A DNA stretch of 34,004 nt from Streptomyces sp. GC420 (lineage in GTDB: Bacteria > Actinomycetota > Actinomycetes > Streptomycetales > Streptomycetaceae). Below the pieces are notes generated by a model, which saw nothing but the letters and a program-made list of their open reading frames with translations, ran no database searches and had not been told where the DNA came from. Below are positions 1-8,403 of the stretch, one piece after another. The stretch lies in contig NZ_JAAAXQ010000032.1 of NCBI RefSeq assembly GCF_009916105.1, forward strand, positions 1-34,004. Reading direction: 5' to 3'. Numbering within the stretch: position 1 is the first letter of the stretch; every line of letters begins with the position of its first letter. The translations under genes and the position numbers were made by a program.

Positions 1-103
1 ACTCCGGGTTGCGTAACCCAACCCCTGCCGTGAGCGTTGGAGATGCGGATGATTAATCTGCTGATCACCAGTCGCGGTTGTTCTTTGGGGTCGGGAGGAC
101 GGA

Positions 104-274
104 ATGGCGGCACTCGCCTGGTTGCTCATTCCACTTATAGCTGCGATAGGCGCGGCGGTCTGGGCCGGCTGGGTGGCCCGTGACCGCACGACCGGCGACA
201 TTCATGAACTCGCCGGCTACGAGAAGTTCCGTGCGGCGATGGAGAAGCCGCACTCCGGTTCCCATACGCTCTGA
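104..274 (+). CDS. Small single-span membrane protein, 56 aa, unknown function
   Basis: The reading frame starts at ATG 104 behind a GGGAGGA ribosome binding site (94-100) and ends in TGA 272-274. Residues 2-25 are a hydrophobic, Ala-rich membrane span, followed by a charged tail with Arg, Lys, Asp and Glu and a Lys-Pro-His-Ser end. The layout suggests an N-in or signal-anchor membrane peptide with a short soluble tail. Third positions are mostly G or C. A possible -10 hexamer TAATCT sits at 54-59, about 45 bases upstream of the start. I do not recognise a named family. The gene lies 87 bases ahead of the YlbL-type protease on the same strand and may be co-transcribed or merely adjacent. Confidence 0.72.
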   Translation: MAALAWLLIPLIAAIGAAVWAGWVARDRTTGDIHELAGYEKFRAAMEKPHSGSHTL

Positions 275-349
275 CACATGTCGGCGGGTCGGCCGTCCCC
301 GCGGTCTCGTACGGACCGGCCCCGGCGGTGAACTGGCAGCCGTGTCCCG

Positions 350-355
350 TACTGT
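350..355 (+). promoter_or_regulatory. Putative -10 hexamer giving a leaderless ylbL transcript
   Basis: TACTGT ends six bases before the ATG at 362, so transcription would begin at or next to the A of the start codon. No Shine-Dalgarno sequence precedes this ATG. The -35 region is weak (GTGAAC at 328-333). Confidence 0.4.
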
Positions 356-361
356 CGTTCC

Positions 362-1450
362 ATGCCACGCCGCACGGCGACGATGCTCGCTTCCACCCTG
401 ATGCTGATCGCGCTCCTGTGCGCGGGGGTGCTTCTCCCCGTGCCGTACGCGGAGATGTCCCCCGGTCCCACGGTGAACACCCTCGGTGAGGCCGGTGGCG
501 AGCCGGTGCTGCGGATCTCGGGCCGCAAGACCTATGAGACGTCGGGCAATCTCAACATGACGACCGTTCGGGTCACCAGCGCCGACTACCGGATGGACGT
601 CTTCACCGCCCTGTACGGCTGGCTCTCCGACGAGAACCTCGTCGTCCCGAAGGACACGCTCTACCCCGACGGCCAGACCGAGGAAGAGGCCACCCAGGAG
701 AACGCCGAGGAGTTCTCGCAGTCTCAGGAGAGCGCCAAGGTCGCGGCCCTGAAGGAGCTGGGCATCCCGGTGACCTCCCGTGTCGTGGTCGCCCGGGTCG
801 TCAAGGACAACCCGGCCGAGGGCAGGCTGCACGCGGGCGACGTGATCAAGTCCGTGGACGGGACGAAGGTCAGGGAACCCGGAGACGTGGCCGAGCTGGT
901 CACCAAGCACAAGCCGGGCGAGGACGTGGTCTTCACCGTCGTGCCCGCCAAGGAGGCCGCCGCCGCGGAGAAGGCGGGCAGGGAGCCCGAGGGCGGCGAG
1001 GACGTCACCGTCACCACCGCCAGGGCCGAGGACGACGACCGCGCCATCGTCGGCATCGAGGCGGGGACCGACCACACCTTCCCCTTCACCATCGACATCA
1101 AGCTCGCCGATGTGGGCGGTCCCAGCGCGGGCCTGATGTTCGCGCTCGGCATCGTCGACAAGCTGACCGAGGAAGACCTCACCGGCGGCAGGTTCGTCGC
1201 GGGCACCGGCACCATCGACGACAACGGCGACGTGGGTCCGATCGGCGGCATCGGGATGAAGACCGTCGGCGCGCGCCAGAAGGGCGCCGAGTACTTCATG
1301 ACGCCGGCCGACAACTGCGCCGCCGCGGCCAAGGACGTTCCCGATGGGCTCACCCTCGTGAAGGTGAAGAACATCGACGACGCCGTCGACTCCCTGGAGA
1401 AGATCCGTTCGGGGGACACGGACAGCCTGCCGAGCTGTACGGCGGGCTGA
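362..1450 (+). CDS. YlbL-type membrane-anchored PDZ / Lon (S16) protease
   Basis: 362 aa. Residues 8-28 form one N-terminal membrane anchor, so the rest should face outside. A PDZ domain lies at about 125-200 (it includes GDVIKSVDG), and a Lon-type S16 proteolytic domain at about 235-350. The expected catalytic dyad is present: Ser255 in GGPSAGL and Lys300 in GIGMKTVGA. This order (anchor, PDZ, S16, no AAA+ ATPase) is that of the YlbL family found across Firmicutes and actinobacteria. The family is thought to degrade exported or membrane substrates; the substrate here is unknown. The start at 362 has no SD but a -10 at the right distance for leaderless translation; Met8 (383) is an alternative with no better SD. 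It converges with the PPA1309 gene 25 bases away; a short CCCCC/GGGGG hairpin (1456-1468) lies between. Confidence 0.88.
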   Translation: MPRRTATMLASTLMLIALLCAGVLLPVPYAEMSPGPTVNTLGEAGGEPVLRISGRKTYETSGNLNMTTVRVTSADYRMDVFTALYGWLSDENLVVPKDTLYPDGQTEEEATQENAEEFSQSQESAKVAALKELGIPVTSRVVVARVVKDNPAEGRLHAGDVIKSVDGTKVREPGDVAELVTKHKPGEDVVFTVVPAKEAAAAEKAGREPEGGEDVTVTTARAEDDDRAIVGIEAGTDHTFPFTIDIKLADVGGPSAGLMFALGIVDKLTEEDLTGGRFVAGTGTIDDNGDVGPIGGIGMKTVGARQKGAEYFMTPADNCAAAAKDVPDGLTLVKVKNIDDAVDSLEKIRSGDTDSLPSCTAG

Positions 1451-1475
1451 CCGCGCCCCCGCAGGGGGAGGGTGA

Positions 1476-2048
1476 TCAGGCCTCGAAGGTGGCGGACAGC
1501 GCCTCGGCGAGGCCCGGCACCAGGTCGGCGCCGGTCAGCACCTCGGTGGGGGAGTCCTTCTCCCGCAGCCGCAGCGCGGACTCGCGGGAGCCGTCGCGCA
1601 GCACCGCCACGGTCATCCGCACCTCCTGGCGTTCCGGGTGCTCCGCGACCCACTTGGCCAGAGCGCTCTCGTCGAGGCCGACCGGCACGGTGGCCTCCGC
1701 GGACGGCGGCAGCATCAGCCGTTCCACGGTCAGCGCGCACCCGGTGACGGCGTCCGGCCAGGCGATGGTGGCGAGGAATTCGTCGAGCGGGGTGCCCGCG
1801 GGCAGCTCGTCCTGTTCGATGGGGGTGAGGGAGGACGCCTGGGGCCCCTCGTCGAGACCGAGCTGCGCGGCGAGGCCGGGCTCCTGTGCCCGCAGCCGCG
1901 CGCTGTCGACCAGGGCGAAGAGACGGGCGGGCTGGTCCCAGCCGAGCCCCGAGGCGTACTCGTCGATCTCCAGCACCGCCCGGGTGAGGGGTGTGGCGGC
2001 CATCGGGGTGCCGGAGGAGGCGGGGTCGGGGGAAGAAAGGTTGGACAT
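1476..2048 (-). CDS. PPA1309-family protein, unknown function
   Basis: 190 aa, acidic, with no signal peptide or membrane span, so probably cytoplasmic. The sequence (an opening Ser/Pro/Ala-rich stretch, then the TRAVLEIDEYASGLGWDQPARLFALV region and a DEFLATIAWPD segment) matches what I remember of the actinobacterial PPA1309 family, whose function is not known. The ATG at 2046-2048 is preceded on the minus strand by GGAGGAGG about 12 bases away; upstream in-frame starts run through intergenic sequence and are unlikely. It is divergent from the UPF0182 gene, with a 121-base gap that holds a SigR-type promoter pointing the other way. The family name comes from memory of annotated homologues rather than any catalytic motif. 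Confidence 0.75.
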   Translation of the reverse strand: MSNLSSPDPASSGTPMAATPLTRAVLEIDEYASGLGWDQPARLFALVDSARLRAQEPGLAAQLGLDEGPQASSLTPIEQDELPAGTPLDEFLATIAWPDAVTGCALTVERLMLPPSAEATVPVGLDESALAKWVAEHPERQEVRMTVAVLRDGSRESALRLREKDSPTEVLTGADLVPGLAEALSATFEA

Positions 2049-2082
2049 GGCCAATATCCTGCCTCCTCCGGACCCGGGAACG

Positions 2083-2108
2083 GGAACTGGGTAAAGCTTC
2101 AGTAAGTT
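2083..2108 (+). promoter_or_regulatory. Putative SigR-type promoter of the UPF0182 gene
   Basis: GGGAAC (2082-2087), exactly 18 bases, then GTTG (2106-2109). This is the same architecture as the sigR autoregulatory promoter in this window (GGGAAT-N18-GTT at 17583-17609). It would initiate around 2114, 56 bases upstream of the preferred TTG start of the UPF0182 gene. A TACGAT -10-like hexamer at 2123-2128 could be a second, housekeeping promoter. Confidence 0.5.
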
Positions 2109-2169
2109 GCATGAGTGGGCTCTACGATCGCGGGGCCCGCTCATCCATACGAACTTCGAGGTGCGCACC

Positions 2170-5097
2170 TTGGCTTTCCAGATGCCGGACCGCGGCGGAG
2201 GCCCCACGGGGCCGCGGATCAGAGTCGGCCGACCGTCCCGGCGCGTCCGGACCCTCCTCATGACGCTCGCCGTCCTGGCCGTTCTGGCCATGGCCTTCGT
2301 CATGTTCGCGGGGTTCTGGACCGACTGGCTCTGGTATCGCTCGGTCGACTACTCCTCTGTCTTCACCACGACACTTTGGACCAAGATCGGACTGTTCTTC
2401 GTCTTCGGCCTGCTGATGGCCACGGCCGTCGGAGTCAACATCTGGCTGGCGCACCGGCTGCGGCCGCCGCTCAGCGCGATGTCGCTGGAGCAGCAGAGCC
2501 TGGACCGGTACCGAATGAGCATCGCCCCTTACAAGAAGTGGCTGCTCCTGGGCGTCACGGCGCTCGTCGGACTGATCGCGGGCGCGTCCGCCTCGGGCCA
2601 GTGGCGCACCTGGCTGATGTGGGTGAACGGCGTGTCCTTCGGGCAGAAGGACCCGCAGTTCAAGATGGACGTGTCCTTCTACGCGTTCGATCTTCCCTGG
2701 TACCGCTTCCTGCTCGGCTTCGGCTTCGCGGCATCGGTGCTCTCCCTGATCGCCGCGGCCCTCGTCCACTACCTCTACGGCGGGCTGCGGATCACCAGCC
2801 CCGGGGCGCGCGCGACCGCCGCTGCCACCGGCCACCTCTCCGTGCTGCTCGGGATCTTCGTCTCGCTGAAGGCCGTGGCGTACTGGCTCGACCGGTACGG
2901 CCTGGCGGTGAAGTCCAGCGACTTCAAGGCGACCGGCAACTGGACGGGCCTGCGCTACGTCGACGCGAACGCCTACCTGCCGGCGAAGACCATCCTGTTC
3001 TGCATCGCCGTGATCTGCGCGCTGCTGTTCTTCGCGACGCTCTGGCGCCGCACCTGGCAGCTCCCCGTGATCGGGTTCGGTCTGATGGTGCTCTCCGCGA
3101 TCCTCATCGGCGGGCTCTACCCGGCGATCGTGCAGAAGTTCCAGGTCCAGCCGAACGAGCAGGCCAAGGAAGCGCCGTACATCGAGAAGAACATCGAGGC
3201 GACGCGCAAGTCCTACGGCATCGACGACGCCAAGGTGACGGACTACTCGGGCAAGGGCGGCACGGGCAACGCCGAGCAGGTGCGCAAGGACGCCGACTCG
3301 GCGGCCAGCTACCGGCTGATCGACCCCAATGTCGTCTCCCCGGCCTTCCAGCAGCTCCAGCAGGAACGCAAGTACTACCAGTTCCCCTCCACCCTCGACG
3401 TCGACCGGTACACGGACGCCGACGGCAAGGAGCAGGACACCGTCATCGGTCTGCGGGAGCTGAACATCAACGGCATCCCGAAGAGCAACTGGATCAACGA
3501 CCACTTCACGTACACGCACGGTTACGGCGTGGTCGCAGCCAAGGGCACCAGCACCGGGTCCGACCCGGCGGGCTCCCCGGACTTCACCGAGTCGGGCCTG
3601 CCGTCCACCGGCACCCTGGTGGGTGACTACGAGCAGCGGATCTACTACGGCGAAAAGACCGAGCAGTACTCCATCGTGGGCGGCCCGCAGAAGGAGCTCG
3701 ACTACGAGGAGAACGGCGAGAAGACCACCAGCTACAAGGGCAACAGCGGGGTCAACCTGGCCAACGCGCTCAACCGCGCCGCGTACGCGGTGGCCTTCAG
3801 CGAGCCGCAGATCTTCTACTCGGGCGCGATCGGCGAGGGTTCCCGGATCCTGTACAACCGCACTCCCAAGGAGCGCGTCGAGGCCGTCGCACCCTGGCTG
3901 ACCATCGACGGCGACGCCTACCCAGCGGTGGTGGACGGGAAGATCCAGTGGATCGTCGACGCCTACACGACGACGAACGGCTACCCCTACGCGTCCCGTA
4001 CGACGCTGGGAGACACCACGGCCGACTCGCTGACCGACAACCAGCGGGCCGTCGTCGCGCAGCAGAACCAGGTCAACTACATCCGCAACTCGGTGAAGGC
4101 CACCGTCGACGCCTACGACGGCACGGTCAAGCTGTACCAGTGGGACACCGAGGACCCGGTCCTGAAGACCTGGATGAAGGCGTTCCCCGGCACGGTCGAG
4201 CCGAAGAGCGCGATCAAGGAGTCGCTGCGCGAGCACCTGCGCTACCCGCAGGACCTGTTCAAGGTGCAGCGCGAACTGCTCACCCGCTACCACGTCACCG
4301 AGCCGGGCCAGTTCTACAGCGGCAGTGACGCGTGGCAGGTGCCGGACGACCCGACCAACAAGGACAACAGCGCGGTTCCGCCGTACTACCTGAGCCTGAA
4401 GATGCCCGGTCAGAACGAGCAGCAGTTCTCCCTGACCACCACCTTCACGCCCAACGGGCGCCCGAACCTCGGGGCGTTCATGGCGGTGGACGCCGACGCG
4501 GCCAGCGACGACTACGGCACGATAAGGCTGTTGAGGGTGACCTCGACGGTGCGCGGCCCGCAGCAGGTGCAGAGCGAACTCAACAGCAACGCCGATGTCG
4601 CCGAGTTCGTCCGCAACCTCAGGGGCACCGACTCCGACATCGAGTACGGAAACCTGCTCACCGTGCCGCTGAACGGCGGGTTCCTCTACATCGAGCCGGT
4701 GTACGCGCGCGGCGGTACGTCCAACTACCCGCTGCTGAGGAGGGTGGGCGTGGCGTACGGCGATCAGACCGTGTTCAAGGACACGCTCGCCGAGGGCCTG
4801 AACGCCGTCTTCGGAGTGGAGGGCGAGGACACCGGCGAGCCGCCGCCCGAGGAGGGCACCACGGAGCCGCCGGCCACGGGCGGCACCGCCCTGGAGAAGG
4901 CCATCGCGGATGCCCAGAAGGCGTACGACGCGGGCCAGGAGGCACTCAAGAAGGGCGACTGGGAGGCGTACGGCAAGGCCCAGGAAGACCTTCAGGACGC
5001 GCTGGAGCGTGCCGCGGAGGCGGAGAAGTCGGCCGGGGGCAGTGACGCCGGTGACAAGAACGGTGAGGGTCAACAGGACGGTGACCAGGGCAGTTGA
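2170..5097 (+). CDS. UPF0182 family large membrane protein
   Basis: About 975 aa. The first third (roughly residues 30-320) contains seven or so membrane spans, including the family-typical segment [13 protein letters not shown]; the rest is a large, probably extracytoplasmic domain rich in Tyr, Asn and Asp. The C-terminus (last 100 residues) is a Pro/Glu-rich linker, a short Ala/Glu/Lys coiled-coil-like helix pair ([18 protein letters not shown] region) and a Gly/Asp-rich tail. UPF0182 (COG1615) is conserved in actinobacteria and cyanobacteria and has no assigned function. I prefer TTG 2170 because GAGGTG (2158-2163) lies six bases ahead; ATG 2182 is the alternative with no SD. The promoter region resembles SigR targets, which suggests expression under thiol-oxidative stress, an inference only. 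Confidence 0.9.
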   Translation: MAFQMPDRGGGPTGPRIRVGRPSRRVRTLLMTLAVLAVLAMAFVMFAGFWTDWLWYRSVDYSSVFTTTLWTKIGLFFVFGLLMATAVGVNIWLAHRLRPPLSAMSLEQQSLDRYRMSIAPYKKWLLLGVTALVGLIAGASASGQWRTWLMWVNGVSFGQKDPQFKMDVSFYAFDLPWYRFLLGFGFAASVLSLIAAALVHYLYGGLRITSPGARATAAATGHLSVLLGIFVSLKAVAYWLDRYGLAVKSSDFKATGNWTGLRYVDANAYLPAKTILFCIAVICALLFFATLWRRTWQLPVIGFGLMVLSAILIGGLYPAIVQKFQVQPNEQAKEAPYIEKNIEATRKSYGIDDAKVTDYSGKGGTGNAEQVRKDADSAASYRLIDPNVVSPAFQQLQQERKYYQFPSTLDVDRYTDADGKEQDTVIGLRELNINGIPKSNWINDHFTYTHGYGVVAAKGTSTGSDPAGSPDFTESGLPSTGTLVGDYEQRIYYGEKTEQYSIVGGPQKELDYEENGEKTTSYKGNSGVNLANALNRAAYAVAFSEPQIFYSGAIGEGSRILYNRTPKERVEAVAPWLTIDGDAYPAVVDGKIQWIVDAYTTTNGYPYASRTTLGDTTADSLTDNQRAVVAQQNQVNYIRNSVKATVDAYDGTVKLYQWDTEDPVLKTWMKAFPGTVEPKSAIKESLREHLRYPQDLFKVQRELLTRYHVTEPGQFYSGSDAWQVPDDPTNKDNSAVPPYYLSLKMPGQNEQQFSLTTTFTPNGRPNLGAFMAVDADAASDDYGTIRLLRVTSTVRGPQQVQSELNSNADVAEFVRNLRGTDSDIEYGNLLTVPLNGGFLYIEPVYARGGTSNYPLLRRVGVAYGDQTVFKDTLAEGLNAVFGVEGEDTGEPPPEEGTTEPPATGGTALEKAIADAQKAYDAGQEALKKGDWEAYGKAQEDLQDALERAAEAEKSAGGSDAGDKNGEGQQDGDQGS

Positions 5098-5106
5098 GTG
5101 AGCGAA

Positions 5107-5143
5107 CCCCGCGTCGTGGTACTGTTGTCGAACCGACGCGGGG
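5107..5143. other. Inverted repeat that pairs upstream DNA with the 5' end of the first initiator tRNA
   Basis: CCCCGCGTCG (5107-5116) is perfectly complementary to CGACGCGGGG (5134-5143), which includes the first seven bases of the tRNA. In a read-through transcript from the UPF0182 gene the two arms would form a 10-bp hairpin with a 17-base loop. The probable tRNA -10 (TACTGT, 5120-5125) sits in that loop. The second tRNA copy lacks this upstream arm. Confidence 0.5.
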
Positions 5144-5216
5144 TGGAGCAGCTCGGTAGCTCGCTGGGCTCATAACCCAGAGGTCGCAGGTTCAAATCCT
5201 GTCCCCGCTACTGAAG
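5132..5216 (+). repeat. 85-bp direct repeat, copy 1 (contains initiator tRNA)
   Basis: Bases 5132-5216 are identical to 7683-7767. The identity covers the tRNA plus five bases before and six after it; the two copies are 2,551 bp apart in the same orientation, and the Sel1-repeat gene lies between them. Confidence 0.9.
5137..5210 (+). tRNA. Initiator tRNA-Met (CAT), copy 1
   Basis: A 74-base cloverleaf with anticodon CAT at 5171-5173. Initiator marks are present: position 1 (C) does not pair with position 72 (T), and the anticodon stem ends in three G:C pairs (GGG 5' / CCC 3'). The TTCAAAT T-loop is intact. CCA is not encoded. It is identical to the copy at 7688-7761. Confidence 0.96.
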
Positions 5217-5218
5217 TT

Positions 5219-5256
5219 GACAAGGGCCCGGATCCTCCAGGATCCGGGCCCTTGTC
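5219..5256 (+). terminator. Terminator after initiator tRNA copy 1
   Basis: A perfect 17-bp stem: the left arm 5219-5235 (begins GACAAGGGCC) pairs with 5240-5256, loop TCCA. It starts eight bases after the tRNA. The core GGCCCGGATCC is shared with the terminator of the second copy. Confidence 0.88.
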
Positions 5257-5450
5257 GTGTGCCCGGGGGTGCGGCGGGCCCAAGTCGGGATCTTTTCGGG
5301 GGCATTCGGTGTTTCATCTGGCGCGTCGGCATGGGAACGGCAAGCGGAAGCGTGTTTGACTTGTCTCTCTGTGGGCATGTCGACAAAACGCTGAAGTGAC
5401 CTCACAGGCTGCGGTATACCAGGTGTACGCAGGTTGCAGGTGGTGCGACG

Positions 5451-7535
5451 ATGGGTTTTATGGGGGACAAGGCAACTCTGTTGGAATCAGAGCGGTTTGT
5501 ACCGGTGCAGGGGCCCGGTGACATCGTTGGCGATCAGGCCGTGGCGCCCGAGGCGGCGCCGGAGCCCATCGCCGGGTCCGTCACGAACACGATCGCCGAG
5601 GCGGTCGCCGACGCGGGCGCGGGCGTCGGTGACCGCCTCGGCGACGAGACCGAGGCCGAGACCGAGACGGAGGCGCGGCACCGCCGCGCCGCCGAGCGCG
5701 GCGACATCGCCTCCATGAGCATCCTGGGATCCCTGCTGCTGCGCCGCGGCGACCTGGACGGCGCCGAGCCCTATCTGCGCGCCGCCACCTCCGCCGGGGA
5801 CCGTGCCGCGGCCAACAACCTGGGCGTCCTGCTGCATCAGCGCGGCTACGCGGACGAGGCGGCCGGCTGGTGGCGCATCGCCGCCGTCGCCGGCTCCGCC
5901 GCGGCCGCGCACGCCCTGGGCCGCCACTACCGGGAGCGCGGCGACGAGCCCGCCGCCGAGTACTGGCTGCGCCAGTCCGCGGAGTCCGGACACGCCCTGG
6001 GCGCCTACGCCCTCGCGGACCTCCTGGAGCACCGCAGCGACGTCGGCGCGGAGCGCTGGATGCGCACCGCGGCGGAACAGGGCCACCGGGAGGCCGCGTA
6101 CCGCCTGGCACGCGCCCTGGAGCGGCGCGCGGCCGAGGTCGGCGGCCTCCAGCTGCTCCGTGACGCCCTCGCGGGCGCCGGTCCCCTCGGGGGCCCGGCC
6201 ACGGGGACCCGGCTGCGTGGCGCCGCCGCGGGCGGGGGCCGGGCGGACGGCGCAGCGCCCGCCGAGGAGGACCGGGCGGTGACCGGGAGCCGGCCCGCCG
6301 CGGCCGGCGGCGGCACCGCCGCCGCACTGCTCGCCGAGGCGGAGCAGTGGTACCGGCAGGCGGCGGCCCGCGGGCACCGGCGCGGCGCGCTGCGGCTGGG
6401 CACGCTGCTCGAGGAGCGCGGCGAGCTGAAGGAGGCCGGGCGCTGGTACCTGACCTCGGCCAAGGACGGCGAGGCCAAGGCGGCCTGCGCGCTGGGCTTC
6501 CTGCTGCGCGACGCGGGCGACGAGGAGAGCGCGGCCATGTGGTGGCTGCGCGCCGCCCAGGACGGCGACGGCAACGCGGCCAATGCCCTGGGGGCGCTGC
6601 ACGCCGAGCGAGGCGAGACCCAGACCGCCGAGCGCTGGTACCGCGCCGCCATGGACGCGGGCGACGTCAACGGCGCCTACAACCTCGGGCTCCTCTGCGC
6701 GGAGCAGGGCCGCACCGCCCACGCCGAGCAGTGGTACCGCCGCGCCGCCTACGCGGGGCACCGCGAGGCGGCCAACGCCCTCGCCGTGCTGCTGCTCCAG
6801 GGCGGCGACGCGGCCGGCGCCGGGCCGTGGTTCTCCAAGGCCGCCGAGGCGGGCAGCGTCGATGCCGCCTTCAACCTCGGCATCCTGCACGCGAGCCGTG
6901 ACGAGGACCGCGAGGCCCTGGAGTGGTACGAGCGTGCCGCGGCCGCCGGCCATGTCGAGGCCGCCCTCCAGGTCGGCATCGCCCTGGTGCGCGACGGCGA
7001 CGAGCAGGGCGCCGAGCGGCACCTGCGGTACGCAGCGGGCGGCGGCAGCGCCGAGGCGGCCTTCCGTCTCGGCGCGCTGCTGGACAGCCGGAAGTCGCCC
7101 TACGACGTCGTACGGCTCGGCGAGGCCGTGACCCGGAAGACCGAGTGCGAGGAGTGGTACGAGCGGGCGGCCCAGCAGGGCCACCGGCGCGCCCAGGTGA
7201 GGGCAGGCATGCTGGCGGCAGCGCGCGGCGACGTCACCGACGCCGCCTACTGGTACCGCGCCGCCGCCGAGGGCGGCAGCCGCAACGGTGCGTTCAACCT
7301 CGGGCTGCTGCTGTCCCACGAGGGCAGCGAGGCCGAGGCCGCCCTGTGGTGGACGCGCGCGGCCGAGGCCGGGCACGGCAGGGCCGCGCTGCGCCTCGCG
7401 CTGCTGTGCGCCCGCCGCGGTGACCTGGTCGACGGCAAGAGGTGGTGCGCCAGGGCCGTGGAGCTCGGGCCGCCCGAGGTGGCGGAGCGGGCCGCGCGGC
7501 TGCGGGACGCGCTCCAGCAGGAGCTGAGCGCGTGA
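5451..7535 (+). CDS. Sel1/TPR-like repeat protein, 694 aa
   Basis: After an acidic N-terminal tail of about 75 residues, the protein is built from roughly 16-17 units of 32-36 residues with the Sel1/TPR pattern: a W-W/Y aromatic pair, A-A-x-x-G near the middle, then A-x-x-L-G-x-L-L and an acidic turn. A Gly/Ala-rich spacer of about 55 residues (near 235-290) interrupts the array. There is no signal peptide or membrane span. Such arrays form alpha-solenoids that scaffold protein contacts; no partner is evident from the context because the gene stands alone between two initiator tRNA genes. ATG 5451 follows AGGTGG by seven bases; ATG 5460 is the alternative. TATACC at 5414-5419 could be its -10. 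Internal similarity at DNA level makes it prone to unit gain or loss. Confidence 0.9.
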   Translation: MGFMGDKATLLESERFVPVQGPGDIVGDQAVAPEAAPEPIAGSVTNTIAEAVADAGAGVGDRLGDETEAETETEARHRRAAERGDIASMSILGSLLLRRGDLDGAEPYLRAATSAGDRAAANNLGVLLHQRGYADEAAGWWRIAAVAGSAAAAHALGRHYRERGDEPAAEYWLRQSAESGHALGAYALADLLEHRSDVGAERWMRTAAEQGHREAAYRLARALERRAAEVGGLQLLRDALAGAGPLGGPATGTRLRGAAAGGGRADGAAPAEEDRAVTGSRPAAAGGGTAAALLAEAEQWYRQAAARGHRRGALRLGTLLEERGELKEAGRWYLTSAKDGEAKAACALGFLLRDAGDEESAAMWWLRAAQDGDGNAANALGALHAERGETQTAERWYRAAMDAGDVNGAYNLGLLCAEQGRTAHAEQWYRRAAYAGHREAANALAVLLLQGGDAAGAGPWFSKAAEAGSVDAAFNLGILHASRDEDREALEWYERAAAAGHVEAALQVGIALVRDGDEQGAERHLRYAAGGGSAEAAFRLGALLDSRKSPYDVVRLGEAVTRKTECEEWYERAAQQGHRRAQVRAGMLAAARGDVTDAAYWYRAAAEGGSRNGAFNLGLLLSHEGSEAEAALWWTRAAEAGHGRAALRLALLCARRGDLVDGKRWCARAVELGPPEVAERAARLRDALQQELSA

Positions 7536-7646
7536 GGCGCCGCCGCGCACAGCGGGGCCGGGCGACGGGGAGAGCTGCCGGGAGAGCCGTGGCGACGGCT
7601 GCGGCAACGGCGGCGAGGGCGGCCGGGACAGCATCGGAAAACCGAT

Positions 7647-7675
7647 TTGCTCCTGTCGGCACAACCACGTAAGGT
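7647..7675 (+). promoter_or_regulatory. Promoter of initiator tRNA copy 2
   Basis: TTGCTC (7647-7652), 17-base spacer, TAAGGT (7670-7675). Initiation would fall near 7682, about six bases before the mature 5' end. The first tRNA copy has a -10 (TACTGT 5120-5125) at the same distance. Confidence 0.6.
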
Positions 7676-7682
7676 GGTGTTC

Positions 7683-7767
7683 ACCGACGCGGGGTGGAGC
7701 AGCTCGGTAGCTCGCTGGGCTCATAACCCAGAGGTCGCAGGTTCAAATCCTGTCCCCGCTACTGAAG
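7683..7767 (+). repeat. 85-bp direct repeat, copy 2 (contains initiator tRNA)
   Basis: Identical to 5132-5216. Outside this block the flanks diverge, apart from the shared core of the downstream terminators. Confidence 0.9.
7688..7761 (+). tRNA. Initiator tRNA-Met (CAT), copy 2
   Basis: Base-for-base identical to the tRNA at 5137-5210, with the anticodon CAT at 7722-7724, the C1:U72 mismatch and the GGG/CCC anticodon stem. CCA is not encoded. Confidence 0.96.
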
Positions 7768-7768
7768 A

Positions 7769-7804
7769 CGAAAGGCCCGGATCCTCAAGGATCCGGGCCT
7801 TTCG
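7769..7804 (+). terminator. Terminator after initiator tRNA copy 2
   Basis: A 16-bp perfect stem, 7769-7784 with 7789-7804, loop TCAA. The left arm begins CGAAAGGCCC. It starts eight bases after the tRNA. Confidence 0.87.
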
Positions 7805-7861
7805 TAGTCTGCCGGCGCGTGGACCCCACCGCTCCGCCGCCGTGCGCCGAGCGGTACGCGA

Positions 7862-7889
7862 AAGCCCCGGTGCGAAGGCACCGGGGCTT
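7862..7889 (-). terminator. Terminator of the Fur-family gene
   Basis: A 12-bp stem AAGCCCCGGTGC (7862-7873) with its complement at 7878-7889, loop GAAG. On the minus strand it lies nine bases beyond the stop codon and is followed by CTTTCG, so it fits rho-independent termination of that gene. Confidence 0.75.
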
Positions 7890-7897
7890 CGTCGTCG

Positions 7898-8344
7898 TCA
7901 GGGCCGCGCGACCGCCGGGGAGGGCGGCCGCTGGGCGGCGCAGTCCGGGCACAGGCCCCGGTAGGTCACTTCCACATTGGAGACCGTGAAGCCGAAGCGC
8001 TCCGATTCGGGCAGGTCGGCCAGCGGATCGCCGGCCGGGTGCACGTCGCGGATGGCACCGCACTCGGCGCACACCAGGTGGTGGTGGGGCCGGTGGGCAT
8101 TGGGGTCGTAGCGCTTGGCGCGGTGGTCGGTCGCGACTTCCAGCACCTCGCCCAGCGAGACCAGTTCACCCAGCGTGTTGTAGACGGTCGCCCGGGAGAT
8201 CTCGGGAAGCCTGGCCACGGCACGCGCGTGCACCTCGTCGGCCGTGAGGTGCACGTGTTCACCGTCGAGGACCTCGGCCACGACCCGCCGCTGCGCCGTC
8301 ATGCGCCACCCGCGTCCTCGAAGTCGTTCCAGCAGGTCACTCAT
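7898..8344 (-). CDS. catR: Fur-family metalloregulator, CatR-like repressor
   Basis: 148 aa, the usual length of Fur proteins. The N-terminal winged helix carries the recognition segment ISRATVYNTLGEL (49-61). The dimer domain has the His cluster HRPHHHLVC (84-92) and two CxxC pairs, Cys92/Cys95 and Cys132/Cys135, which hold structural zinc in this family. The ATG is at 8342-8344. The gene is divergent from a catalase across 129 bases, an arrangement like peroxide-sensing Fur proteins (PerR, FurA, and the CatR repressor of the major Streptomyces catalase). That context favours a peroxide-responsive repressor of the catalase over an iron or zinc uptake regulator. The symbol is by analogy; subtype cannot be proven from motifs alone. 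Confidence 0.82.
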   Translation of the reverse strand: MSDLLERLRGRGWRMTAQRRVVAEVLDGEHVHLTADEVHARAVARLPEISRATVYNTLGELVSLGEVLEVATDHRAKRYDPNAHRPHHHLVCAECGAIRDVHPAGDPLADLPESERFGFTVSNVEVTYRGLCPDCAAQRPPSPAVARP

Positions 8345-8403
8345 GGGGGTCAGCCTAACAGTCGAGGGTCGGATCCCGAATGGGTGTGACTTTGGATGCT
8401 TGC

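Noticed and set aside
2122..5073. 983-aa open frame antisense to the UPF0182 gene
   Set aside because: It mirrors the codon structure of the sense gene, is Arg/Val/Leu/Gly-rich without motifs, and has no SD; it is a high-GC shadow frame.
5334..5356. GGAAC ... GTT upstream of the Sel1 gene as a SigR promoter
   Set aside because: The spacer is 15 bases, not the required 18 or so.
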